The notes under the pieces were generated by a model. That model saw only the letters and a program-made list of their open reading frames with translations, was not told the DNA's origin and did no database searches. Positions 27,676 through 35,265 of a DNA stretch of 64,000 nt are shown piece by piece. Source of the DNA: a virus. The stretch covers positions 93,277 to 157,276 of IMG/VR virus record IMGVR_UViG_3300027782_000037. One strand, 5' to 3'. A program made the position numbers and the translations under genes. Every line of letters starts with the position of its first letter. Position 1 is the stretch's first letter.

Positions 27676-28356
27676 TTATGGTGAAAATGTACCAGAACTA
27701 TTGAAAATATGTACGGTATAACCATTTAAAGTGCTAATTGTTCCACCTGTACCTCGGGCATTTCCTGCGTAAGCAAACGCAATAACACCCGTACCACCGC
27801 CTGCAGGGGGAGTATAATTACCGCCACCGCCACCACCACCTGTATTGGGTGTACCTGCTGTGGCATAAGTTCCAGAGCCGGTGTTTATATCACCCGCACC
27901 ATGACCACCGCCACCTAATCCTCCGCCGCCGCCTTGTTGGTATGAATCCAATGCACCACCGCCGCCACCGCTACCACCTACCCAATAAGAACCACCAGAA
28001 AAAACGCCGGGATTAGTGCCAACAATTGGTAAATCTGTTGTTACGCCAGTATTACCGCCAGAATTAGTTGATGCGCCGCCAGCAACCCCACCACCAGCAA
28101 TCGCAGTTAATTCCAACACAGAAACAGTTGAATTTCCCCCTCCTACTACAACAGAATAACTAGTGCCAGGTGTAACTACTGCGTTACCTTTAAGAACTTG
28201 CCCGCCTGCGCCACCTGGTCCTGGTTCATTCGTTCCACCACCACCAGCACCAACTACTAAATATTGAACTGAATATGAGTACGGAGGGCCACCAACTAAT
28301 GTTGTACCAGCTGGTCCTATTCCAAATGCTACTCCTGCTCCGATTGATATTGGCAT
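27676..28356 (-). CDS. Glycine-rich adhesin-like protein
   Basis: 226 aa with many glycine runs (GAGGGG, GGSGGGGGAL, GGGGGLGGGGHGAG, NTGGGGGGGNYTPP). It starts MPISIGAGVAFGIGPAG and ends GTISTLNGYTVHIFNSSGTFSP; the ending resembles that of other phage glycine-rich tail proteins. Glycine-rich sandwiches of this kind form the receptor-contacting tip of some T-even-like adhesins (gp38 type), so receptor binding is a reasonable inference, though a simple glycine-rich virion protein is possible. Expression probably starts from two late-type boxes upstream, and the start region can fold into a hairpin that includes the ribosome binding site. It converges with the TPR/glycosyltransferase gene. Confidence 0.65.
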   Translation of the reverse strand: MPISIGAGVAFGIGPAGTTLVGGPPYSYSVQYLVVGAGGGGTNEPGPGGAGGQVLKGNAVVTPGTSYSVVVGGGNSTVSVLELTAIAGGGVAGGASTNSGGNTGVTTDLPIVGTNPGVFSGGSYWVGGSGGGGGALDSYQQGGGGGLGGGGHGAGDINTGSGTYATAGTPNTGGGGGGGNYTPPAGGGTGVIAFAYAGNARGTGGTISTLNGYTVHIFNSSGTFSP

Positions 28357-28397
28357 AATACTATCCTTGATGATAGTATTATTTATGATTATTTATT
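28357..28397 (-). promoter_or_regulatory. Late-type boxes and a start-site hairpin before the glycine-rich gene
   Basis: On the minus strand AATAAATA (28390-28397) and CATAAATA (28380-28387) precede a perfect nine-base-pair hairpin (AATACTATC, loop ATCAAG, GATAGTATT) that ends directly before the ATG. The ribosome binding site AAGGA (28364-28368) is half in the loop and half in the stem, so folding could limit initiation. Confidence 0.5.
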
Positions 28398-29180
28398 ATG
28401 ACCACAGTTATCACCGTGCCAACGAGCGTACATACTCACACTTGAGGTCTTTCCGCAATGCTCGCAAGTCTTTTTCATCTGACTTGGATGTGTGCCATTA
28501 GCTAATCTCGCTAAGTTACCTGCGCTACCCACAAAGTTGTGTGTGCCTTCTGCGATGCGTTTATTGTTTAGTTCCGGACCTAAAAAGTTATGACGCCCTT
28601 CCTCAATAAGTCGTTTGTTTAGTTTACCACCAGCATTAGGCGCATTACCGTTTTGCCATTGATGAATTCCTTCTTTAGAACGACGAGTACTTGGATTATT
28701 TTTGAGCCATATATGATTACCACTAGCCATAGCTGCTTTGGCATTTTGTCCATCTTTGTTTGGGTTATCTCGTTTAAAAATATGGTCACCTGAATCTACT
28801 AAACTATTTTGTATTTCTGAAAATACTTTATGAAATTCATCTGGCCGTTTATGAGACCAATGATTTTCACCCTTAAATTTGTCTACAATTTCAGGGTTTT
28901 TCATTGGGTTATTATCAGTATCAAATCCAATAGGATCAGGTGTACGATTCATACAATTAGGTTTACCAAAATTTTCTGCTAGATATTTTCTTTCTAATTC
29001 TTTAACTTCAGCAAAAGATTCAGCATACTCAAGTATTTCTCTTGTAAGTGTAGATTTATCTTTGATAGATAAAGGCCATTTGCCAGATCCAATATAACCG
29101 TCATCTATATTGTCAGTGCTATGCCTACCAATGTAATATTTTCCATTTTTATGGATTGTTTTATATATAAAATGTTTCAT
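28389..29180 (-). CDS. GIY-YIG homing endonuclease with NUMOD3-like repeats
   Basis: 263 aa from the ATG at 29178-29180 (MKHFIYKTIHKNGKYYIGRHS); the longer frame would need a TTG and 16 extra residues. The GIY-YIG core is visible as FIYKT...KYYIGRH (residues ~4-20), GYIGSGKWP and EVKELERKYL. Residues ~130-235 carry NUMOD3-like DNA-binding repeats (SGNHIW, EGIHQW, EGRHNF, EGTHNF, NGTHPS). The C-terminus has a likely zinc finger (C-EHC-GKTS...H-x-DNC). This is the architecture of T4 Seg-type free-standing homing enzymes, which cut related phage DNA and spread themselves. It lies just downstream of the major capsid gene, separated by a terminator, with a CATAAATA box six bases before the ATG. 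It is a mobile selfish gene rather than a phage function. Confidence 0.88.
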   Translation of the reverse strand: MKHFIYKTIHKNGKYYIGRHSTDNIDDGYIGSGKWPLSIKDKSTLTREILEYAESFAEVKELERKYLAENFGKPNCMNRTPDPIGFDTDNNPMKNPEIVDKFKGENHWSHKRPDEFHKVFSEIQNSLVDSGDHIFKRDNPNKDGQNAKAAMASGNHIWLKNNPSTRRSKEGIHQWQNGNAPNAGGKLNKRLIEEGRHNFLGPELNNKRIAEGTHNFVGSAGNLARLANGTHPSQMKKTCEHCGKTSSVSMYARWHGDNCGHNK

Positions 29181-29240
29181 ATGTTTATTTATGTAATCTG
29201 CTGCGTTACTACAATAACATAGGTACAAATAAAAGTCAAC

Positions 29241-29263
29241 AAAAAAGCACCTTGCGGTGCTTT
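29241..29263 (-). terminator. Rho-independent terminator after gp23
   Basis: On the minus strand AAAGCACC pairs with GGTGCTTT around a GCAA tetraloop, followed by a T-rich run. It lies about 43 bases after the gp23 stop and ends the capsid transcript before the homing endonuclease gene. Confidence 0.9.
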
Positions 29264-29305
29264 CCTGAAACTTCCCATCCCTGAGTTGTTTGTATTGCGT
29301 TTGTA

Positions 29306-30502
29306 TTAACTGAACGACAAGTTTTGAACGGCTATCTCGCCAACGTAGTCGGCGGCATTTCCAAAACTGCTGGCAGTATTAGTGAGCTCGACAAACCCGT
29401 ACCTTGTCATAAATGATACGACTGGTTCGAATGTGCTTGGATCCAACACAACGCCAGATGACATCAGCGGAATGTATGGGCAATAGAACGCAGCGGCATC
29501 CGCCTCTGACGAACCTTTGTAACCAACCAATACTGATTGTGTATCTGGAGCATAGCTGTTTACGAATACACGTAATGAACCATTTAATGTACCAACAAAC
29601 TTAGTGTTTGTAGGAGCTTCAAATGTTCCTTCTGTTGTACGAGCAAAAGCTGATGTTGTTGCAGATTGTAGTACTGTTAAAGCAGCACTTGAAACAACGG
29701 CCCAGTTACCAGCGCCACGACGTGTGCGTTGGGCGATCAAGTTAGCAACTCTATTGATCAGAACAGCTAGTGCAGCATGTTCATCACCAACGAATGTAGC
29801 AGTACCTGATACTGTAGCTTGGTTGTATGTGTACTCTGTAGCAGCCAGACTGCTTAATGATAAGAGAATCTCTTGATCGATTTCAGCTGTGATTTCTTGG
29901 GCCAAAGCAGCCATAATTTCTGCTTCAACGTCAATACCATGCATAGCTTGTGCGTCTTGTGCTGATTCAAATGTCCAACGGGCTTGTAACTTACGTGTCT
30001 TTGCTTCGACAGCTTGTTTCAAGATTTGGATACTGATTTGCTTACCGCCAGTACCTTCCATAGTAGCTGTATTGTTACCGGTATAAGCGGTAGCAGTAGT
30101 AGTACCTTGTGGAACTGTTGAGTATGCTGTAGCAATGGTGAATGGGCTTAAAGCTTCTTGACCAGCTGTTACGCTTGTTGCAGCTAAACTGTTGTCAGTC
30201 AATGACTGAGCATAGCGTACACGTAATGTATGGATCTGTGAAACAGGGCCAGTCATTGGTTGTACACCAACCAACTCGTTAGCGATAACGGTTGGCATTA
30301 CACGTCGGATAACTGGCAGAATTACACGGTTTAATGTAGCAATGTTGCCTGACGCTGTTGAACCCGTTGACGCATTTTCTTTCAAATACTTACGGGTGTT
30401 TTCTAGGATTACAGACATTGAGCTACGCTTTGAGCCACCTAGGCCTTCTAGCAACGCATCTTTTGTCTCGCCCCAACGGCTTTCTAATAACGCTTGTGAC
30501 AT
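29306..30502 (-). CDS. gp23: Major capsid protein gp23
   Basis: 398 aa. Recognised as T4-family major capsid protein by the N-terminal part (SILxENTRKYLKENASTGSTASGN), then VILPVIRRVMPTVIANELVGVQPMTGPVSQIHTLRVRYAQ, ELTAEIDQEIL, WAVVSSAALTVLQ and, near the end, VGYKGSSEADAAAFYCPYIPL...MTRYGF. It forms the hexamers of the head. T4 gp23 is 521 aa, so this version is shorter, as in aquatic T4-like phages. In T4 the prohead protease gp21 removes an N-terminal piece after a (L/I)-x-E; LKE at residues 40-42, just before NASTGS, is the best candidate here. Last gene of the capsid transcript, preceded by AGGAGA and followed by a strong terminator. Confidence 0.95.
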   Translation of the reverse strand: MSQALLESRWGETKDALLEGLGGSKRSSMSVILENTRKYLKENASTGSTASGNIATLNRVILPVIRRVMPTVIANELVGVQPMTGPVSQIHTLRVRYAQSLTDNSLAATSVTAGQEALSPFTIATAYSTVPQGTTTATAYTGNNTATMEGTGGKQISIQILKQAVEAKTRKLQARWTFESAQDAQAMHGIDVEAEIMAALAQEITAEIDQEILLSLSSLAATEYTYNQATVSGTATFVGDEHAALAVLINRVANLIAQRTRRGAGNWAVVSSAALTVLQSATTSAFARTTEGTFEAPTNTKFVGTLNGSLRVFVNSYAPDTQSVLVGYKGSSEADAAAFYCPYIPLMSSGVVLDPSTFEPVVSFMTRYGFVELTNTASSFGNAADYVGEIAVQNLSFS

Positions 30503-30522
30503 TTAAGTCTCCTTTTTTCTTT

Positions 30523-31620
30523 TTACAGCCCTGCCAACCGCTTAAGATCAATGACGTTGCTGTCGCTTTCGTCTTCTTGCTCTTGGACACGGGCAGATTT
30601 ATCGCCAGTTGCTTCAGTTAATCTTTGGGTGTTAGCTGGTTGAGCAGCTTTTGCCGAACGGTTTTCTAAAACGGCTGGTAGATACTTTTCAAAAGCACCT
30701 TTCAAACGACTTGTTTGAACGCTTTCAAGTAAATTACGCATTACTTCTGCTTTTTCTTCATTTAGAGGATTAAGCAATTCTTCCATTGTACGTGTACGTA
30801 CATTAGATTCTTTTAGGATGCGTACTTCACGTTCCTTGGATTCGACTAAGACAGTTGCTTTCTTAGCGAATTTGATGGCTTCGGCAATTTTCTGATCTTT
30901 GTAAGCAATCATATCATGCAGTTTACGAACTTCTGCTTTCTCATTTAAGTGAGTAGCACCGAATTCTGCTGAGTATGCTTCAAAAATACGACGACCAAAA
31001 TTGTTCTCGCGAGCAACTTGGATGTCTTCTTTCAATTGGCCGAGTTCAGCCTTGAGATGCCGGGATACAGAGCGTGACATTTTTTCAGCAGATTCTTTTA
31101 CGAAACGATGCTTTAGTGATTCTAATTGATGGCGTGCGTTTTGAACTAGGCGAACCTTAGTTTCAACTACATCACGTTTATCTTCTTGGAATTCACGGAT
31201 TTCACGTGCTAACGCATGAACGATAAAGCCTTCTAACTTAGCTAGGCCTTCGTTATGTGTTTTGCGATCTCTACGCAATTCGCCAATTTCTTCCGCTAAT
31301 TTAGACACCATGAAGTTGTTAAACTTGTTAGTGTCTTCTTTAATTTTGCGTTGGAATTTAACGCGATCTTCAGCAAGAGCAGCTTTTTCTGCTTTCAACT
31401 GACGAACTTCTGCGATAAGACTTTCTGATACCATGCGATCTAGGGCTTCCACCATCACTTGTTTGTCATGCTCGTAGCGTTGTGCAAACTCTTCGCGGAG
31501 TTCTGCACGGGCTTGTTCCTTGGCTTCAACAATTCTGGCTTCCCAGGCTTCGTTGATTTCTGCTTTCGCTTCCTCGGTTACAAACTCGCTATCTAGTAAC
31601 GGTTTCAATGCGTCTAGCAT
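30523..31620 (-). CDS. gp22: Prohead core scaffold protein gp22
   Basis: 365 aa, almost entirely charged alpha-helix with long predicted coiled coils (Glu/Lys/Arg/Leu-rich: AEINEAWEARIVEAKEQARAEL, VRQLKAEKAAL, KSLE/KESAEKMSRSVSRHLKAEL). It begins MLDALKPLLDSEFVTEEAKAEINEAWEAR, as in gp22 scaffold proteins of aquatic T4-like phages. Position between gp21 (ends two bases before its start) and gp23 is diagnostic. gp22 forms the internal core on which the gp23 shell assembles and is degraded by gp21 during maturation. Longer than T4 gp22 (269 aa). The C-terminal ~40 residues are polar and probably disordered. Confidence 0.88.
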   Translation of the reverse strand: MLDALKPLLDSEFVTEEAKAEINEAWEARIVEAKEQARAELREEFAQRYEHDKQVMVEALDRMVSESLIAEVRQLKAEKAALAEDRVKFQRKIKEDTNKFNNFMVSKLAEEIGELRRDRKTHNEGLAKLEGFIVHALAREIREFQEDKRDVVETKVRLVQNARHQLESLKHRFVKESAEKMSRSVSRHLKAELGQLKEDIQVARENNFGRRIFEAYSAEFGATHLNEKAEVRKLHDMIAYKDQKIAEAIKFAKKATVLVESKEREVRILKESNVRTRTMEELLNPLNEEKAEVMRNLLESVQTSRLKGAFEKYLPAVLENRSAKAAQPANTQRLTEATGDKSARVQEQEDESDSNVIDLKRLAGL

Positions 31621-31621
31621 A

Positions 31622-32272
31622 TTATTTTCCTTCGATCTTCAGACCACGTATTAAACGAATCACTTCGCTCGATACGTATTTCTGCGCTTTGTTGCTTTTA
31701 GCCGGATCCTTAAACATTTCCAATAACCTTTGCCCGCCGGCGTGATTTAACAAGCCTTCGTAAATTGCTTTTGGATATGCGTTTGGAGCACTTGGCTGGG
31801 CAACTACATCAACAGTGACGATTTCAAAATCACTGACATGTCCGTTGTTGTCGTTGACGTTTCCTGATCCACGACTACTAACCCCTAGTTTAACGCCCGA
31901 GTCCAACATGGTCTTAACCAGTTGTCCCATGGGTGTTGGTAATATCTTTAACTTGCCATAACCGCAAGGACCTTCCATCCACATACCTTCAATCATATGT
32001 GAAACACGATCCAGGTTAATTTTCAAATCATCTGGGTGGTCTACTTCACCTAATACACTATGCCCTGATTTAATTTGTTCGTTGATGGTGTCTACAGCGT
32101 TGGCTATTTCGTTGACAGGATATACACGTTCATTGGCGTTTCTTACGCCGCCCTCAATACAAATACCCTTCATGTAAAGGGTTTTGCCGCCATCTTTGGC
32201 TTCCTCAGTTTCGAGGACTACTCGAGCCTGAGTGAAGCTTAGATGTTCTTTGAGATATGTGTTACGAGCCAT
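31622..32272 (-). CDS. gp21: Prohead protease gp21
   Basis: 216 aa, the usual length. Assigned to the T4 gp21/herpes assemblin-like serine protease family: MKGICIEGGVRNANERVYP (residues 34-52), GHSVLGEVDHPD with the likely catalytic His79, and GVKLGVSSRGSGNV with Ser132/133 as nucleophile, followed by VSDFEIVTVDVVAQPSAPNAYP, which is highly conserved. It cleaves the scaffold, core proteins and gp23 at (L/I)-x-E sites in the prohead and then itself. Gene order acidic core protein - gp21 - gp22 - gp23 is as in T4. Confidence 0.95.
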   Translation of the reverse strand: MARNTYLKEHLSFTQARVVLETEEAKDGGKTLYMKGICIEGGVRNANERVYPVNEIANAVDTINEQIKSGHSVLGEVDHPDDLKINLDRVSHMIEGMWMEGPCGYGKLKILPTPMGQLVKTMLDSGVKLGVSSRGSGNVNDNNGHVSDFEIVTVDVVAQPSAPNAYPKAIYEGLLNHAGGQRLLEMFKDPAKSNKAQKYVSSEVIRLIRGLKIEGK

Positions 32273-32281
32273 ATCAGTCTA

Positions 32282-33169
32282 TTAACCTTTTGGAAAAGGT
32301 GTTTTTGTATTTACGCCAGTTGCCTGGGATAAATGTGGCTTAGGTGCTGGGGCTAATTTAGCATTTGCTCCGCCTTTAGCTGGCGTGTTTTTAAATTTTC
32401 CTGCTCCTGGAAGATCGCCACGTCCTTTGTCAGCATAGCTGCTTGGTGCACGGTATGCTGATGTACCATCTGGGTTTGATTCAGAGGCAACATTGCGTAC
32501 TGGCTTACCCTGCATTCCGGCTGCGCCCGAGTTAAATGTTGTTGGCGATCTAGTATTAGCACCGTTGTCACCCATTTTAGCTGGTGCAACTTTCTCTAAA
32601 CTAACGTTTTCCATCATACCCATGCCGCCTTCTTCATCATCAAATTCTGATGTGTCATCGTCTGCATAAGCGTCACCGCCTACGTCGCCGTCAACTGGTT
32701 CCATGTCAAATTCGTCGCCGCCCATGTCGTCGCCCATGTCGCCACCTTCTTGGTCGCCCATAAGCTCTTCAAACTCAGCCATTAATTCATCAAGTTTATC
32801 TTCAAGGTCAACTACACGATCTTCTAGATCTTCGTCGCCGAAATCGTCGTCGCCCATGTCGTCGCCCATGTCGTCGCCCATGTCGTCGTCGCCCATGTCG
32901 TCTTCTGGTTCTTCTTCGTCATCAAAGTCAGCGTCTTCGTCGTCATCACCTTCGTTCATGCCGCTTTCGTCAGTTTCGACGTTGCTCATTATATCTTCAG
33001 TAGCAGAACCAGAAGTATCGTCCATATCTTCTTCGATATCTTCTTCTTGCATAAGGTTTTCATAAATTTCGCGTGATTTCTCAACTACAATATTATGGAA
33101 AAGCTCGCGGGCTTTTTCGTTGTCATCGTTAATCACATATTCGATTAACTGTTCAAATTTCGATGTCAT
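32282..33169 (-). CDS. Acidic prohead core protein (gp67/gp68 type)
   Basis: 295 aa. The N-terminal ~40 residues (MTSKFEQLIEYVINDDNEKARELFHNIVVEKSREIYENLM) form a helix conserved before gp21 in aquatic T4-like phages. Residues ~42-175 are extremely acidic, with tandem DDMGDD units and a short heptad helix (LEDRVVDLEDKLDELMAEFEELM). The remainder is Gly/Pro/Asn-rich and disordered, ending KTPFPKG. Position before gp21 corresponds to the small prohead core proteins of T4 (gp67, gp68), which help shape the core. The acidic repeat makes it far larger than those. It could act as electrostatic filler that is proteolysed before packaging. Family call moderate, core role likely by position. Confidence 0.72.
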   Translation of the reverse strand: MTSKFEQLIEYVINDDNEKARELFHNIVVEKSREIYENLMQEEDIEEDMDDTSGSATEDIMSNVETDESGMNEGDDDEDADFDDEEEPEDDMGDDDMGDDMGDDMGDDDFGDEDLEDRVVDLEDKLDELMAEFEELMGDQEGGDMGDDMGGDEFDMEPVDGDVGGDAYADDDTSEFDDEEGGMGMMENVSLEKVAPAKMGDNGANTRSPTTFNSGAAGMQGKPVRNVASESNPDGTSAYRAPSSYADKGRGDLPGAGKFKNTPAKGGANAKLAPAPKPHLSQATGVNTKTPFPKG

Positions 33170-33369
33170 ATTCTCTCCTTGGATAATGGCTCGTGCTGAT
33201 ATTTACTATTAACCAGCATTATTACTCTATTAGGGGTTGAAAATGACTAATTTATGTGGGTTTTGTTACATTTGAAATTAGTCTTCATGTAGAAGGCTAC
33301 CCATTACGTACAAATCTTTTTTAAATGATTTAGTGAAACATTTGTTTCCCCAAAATAGTAATAGTAAAA

Positions 33370-35265
33370 TTAGTTCCAGTTGTCTTTGTTATATACCGGA
33401 GGGGCAAGGGTTCTACCTTTGTTTGGTTGTGGTGGCATCGGTTGCGGCTGTTGTTGATATGCTGGTACTACAATACCTTGTGGCACCACAGATTCCGGAG
33501 GTATAGCTGGTTCTGGCGCAGCTGGTTTAGCTGGTTTAGGGGGAGGTGCAACAGGTCCAGGTGCCGGAGCAACTGGTTTTGGTTTAGGTATGCTATTATC
33601 AAAAGGTGGATATCCCAATTTCTTGAACACCGCATTAGCACGTTCCACCGCCTTGGACCAAGCCGGATCGCTATCTTTGCCGTGTTTCTGTTGTAGATCT
33701 TGTATTTCCTTAACCAGTCTCTTGATCTCTTCCGAATTTTTTGCATCTGTTGCTGTGGCGTTGTCAGATGATGTACCTGGTGCAGCGTCCGGAGTTTCCG
33801 ACCCACGGGCATAATCAGCTATTTTTCCAACGCCTGACATGATAAGATCACCATTATTAAACACAAGGTCCAATGCAGCCAGGGCCGCGGCGTATTTTAA
33901 AAATCTCTTTGATTTTGCCGCCCACGATAAATTGGCTGGTAAACTATTTGGTTTTAATATATTTGCTGCAGGGTTAGATGCGGTGGGTCCTGTCGGTGGT
34001 TTGGGGGTACTAGTTGGACTTGAGGTGGGACTAGTAGTACTTGTGTTAGAACTTGTTAATCGTCGTTGTGCTTCTCTTTCTAGAGCTATAGCTTCGTTAC
34101 TTCCTCTTGGGATCACTGTGCCGTCTTGTTTTACCCATGACCCATCTGCATTTTTAGTGTGACTTGTTATCGTACCGGTTGACGCGGTGTCCGTAACTTG
34201 AGATCCTTTAGGCACACCAAAAGTTTTCTCTAATTTCGACCCTTCTTGTTTTAATTCTTTAGCAAGAGCTTTGGCGTCAAGAGTTCTACCATTAGGACCG
34301 GAAAACATATTAGTATTAGGTAGTCTCGTCCAACCTGTGGCTACCTCAGTTCCGTCGGTCAGTCTTAATACGGGAGTTTTTCCCAGCGCATCAGCTACTT
34401 CGGCTTGTGGCCTTCTTTTAAATAGCCACCCAAAGTCGTCAGCAAGTTTCTCAACAGCCGGTGGTAGTCTTACTTCATTAAGCTGTGTTGTTTCATCTAA
34501 ACGTTTTAATTTTGATACCAAAAGCGACATCTCGTCAGATTCAGATAAACTACGAGAGGTATTATGATTTTCTTTTACCGAATCCCAACCTTTTACCGCT
34601 CCCTTGGCCGCCCCTGTTAGTGCATCCAAACCATACTGGCCAGCTTGTTTTGCCATATTATAATGATGTTTGACTGTCGCCCCCAGAGCGTTTCCTACGT
34701 AAGAGCCGATTTTAGAGGCCACGGGCTCTTCTTCTTCGGGTTTAGCTGCTGCGGTTGCCGCCATATCAGCAGCAGTAAATGCGCCGATATCACCGCCCGC
34801 AACACCTTTGTCTGTTGTGTCTGTATTGGGTGTGCTTGTGTTAGTAGAAGCAGATCTCACTGCTCGGCTATCGGCGGAGGATGTATTGGTGGGTGGAGTC
34901 AGTCGGAATAGTTTAACCAGAGCATCCGCGTCTGTGGGCAGATTCATAGATTTTTTATAAGTTTGTATTGCGGCGAGGATGTCTTCTACTGGATTGCCAC
35001 CACTATTGGGTATTTTAATTCCTTCTCTATCTAATGCAGTATGCAGTTCCTTAACTAGTTCACTTGCTGACATTTTGGTTACGTCACTGCCACTATTTGA
35101 TGAATCGTCGGCCTGTTGAGCGTTCTTGTATTCTTGATATCTAGATTCTTTGTTTCTTTCCGCTGCCATGCGTTCTTTAAACTCTTTTTCCTCTTCCGGA
35201 GATAGGTCAGTGAGGTCTTCTAACAGTTTAAATTGTGTATGCAGTTTTTTTAGTAATTGATCCAT
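33370..35265 (-). CDS. Large putative head-internal structural protein
   Basis: 631 aa, unrecognised. It starts MDQLLKKLHTQFKLLEDLTDLSPEEEKEFKERM (coiled helix) and has a Ser/Thr/Asn-rich linker around 110-150. A small alanine/glycine helix follows (KIGSYVGNALGATVKHHYN). A folded-looking part spans residues ~250-400 (LPPAVEKLADDFGWLFKRRP...LRLTDGTEVATGWTRLPNTNMFSGPNGRTLD). The C-terminus is proline-rich (KPVAPAPGPVAPPPKPAKP). Its ATG overlaps the stop of the upstream 470-aa gene (TTAATGG). Placement between portal and core genes suggests an internal or neck-associated protein packaged with the head. LLE near residue 15 would fit a gp21 cleavage site. These are inferences; no family known to me matches. 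Confidence 0.55.
   Translation of the reverse strand: MDQLLKKLHTQFKLLEDLTDLSPEEEKEFKERMAAERNKESRYQEYKNAQQADDSSNSGSDVTKMSASELVKELHTALDREGIKIPNSGGNPVEDILAAIQTYKKSMNLPTDADALVKLFRLTPPTNTSSADSRAVRSASTNTSTPNTDTTDKGVAGGDIGAFTAADMAATAAAKPEEEEPVASKIGSYVGNALGATVKHHYNMAKQAGQYGLDALTGAAKGAVKGWDSVKENHNTSRSLSESDEMSLLVSKLKRLDETTQLNEVRLPPAVEKLADDFGWLFKRRPQAEVADALGKTPVLRLTDGTEVATGWTRLPNTNMFSGPNGRTLDAKALAKELKQEGSKLEKTFGVPKGSQVTDTASTGTITSHTKNADGSWVKQDGTVIPRGSNEAIALEREAQRRLTSSNTSTTSPTSSPTSTPKPPTGPTASNPAANILKPNSLPANLSWAAKSKRFLKYAAALAALDLVFNNGDLIMSGVGKIADYARGSETPDAAPGTSSDNATATDAKNSEEIKRLVKEIQDLQQKHGKDSDPAWSKAVERANAVFKKLGYPPFDNSIPKPKPVAPAPGPVAPPPKPAKPAAPEPAIPPESVVPQGIVVPAYQQQPQPMPPQPNKGRTLAPPVYNKDNWN

Noticed and set aside
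32703-33065. Plus-strand serine-rich frame opposite the acidic core protein
   Set aside because: It is the antisense of the Asp codon runs (GAC/GAT read as serine codons), with no start signals.
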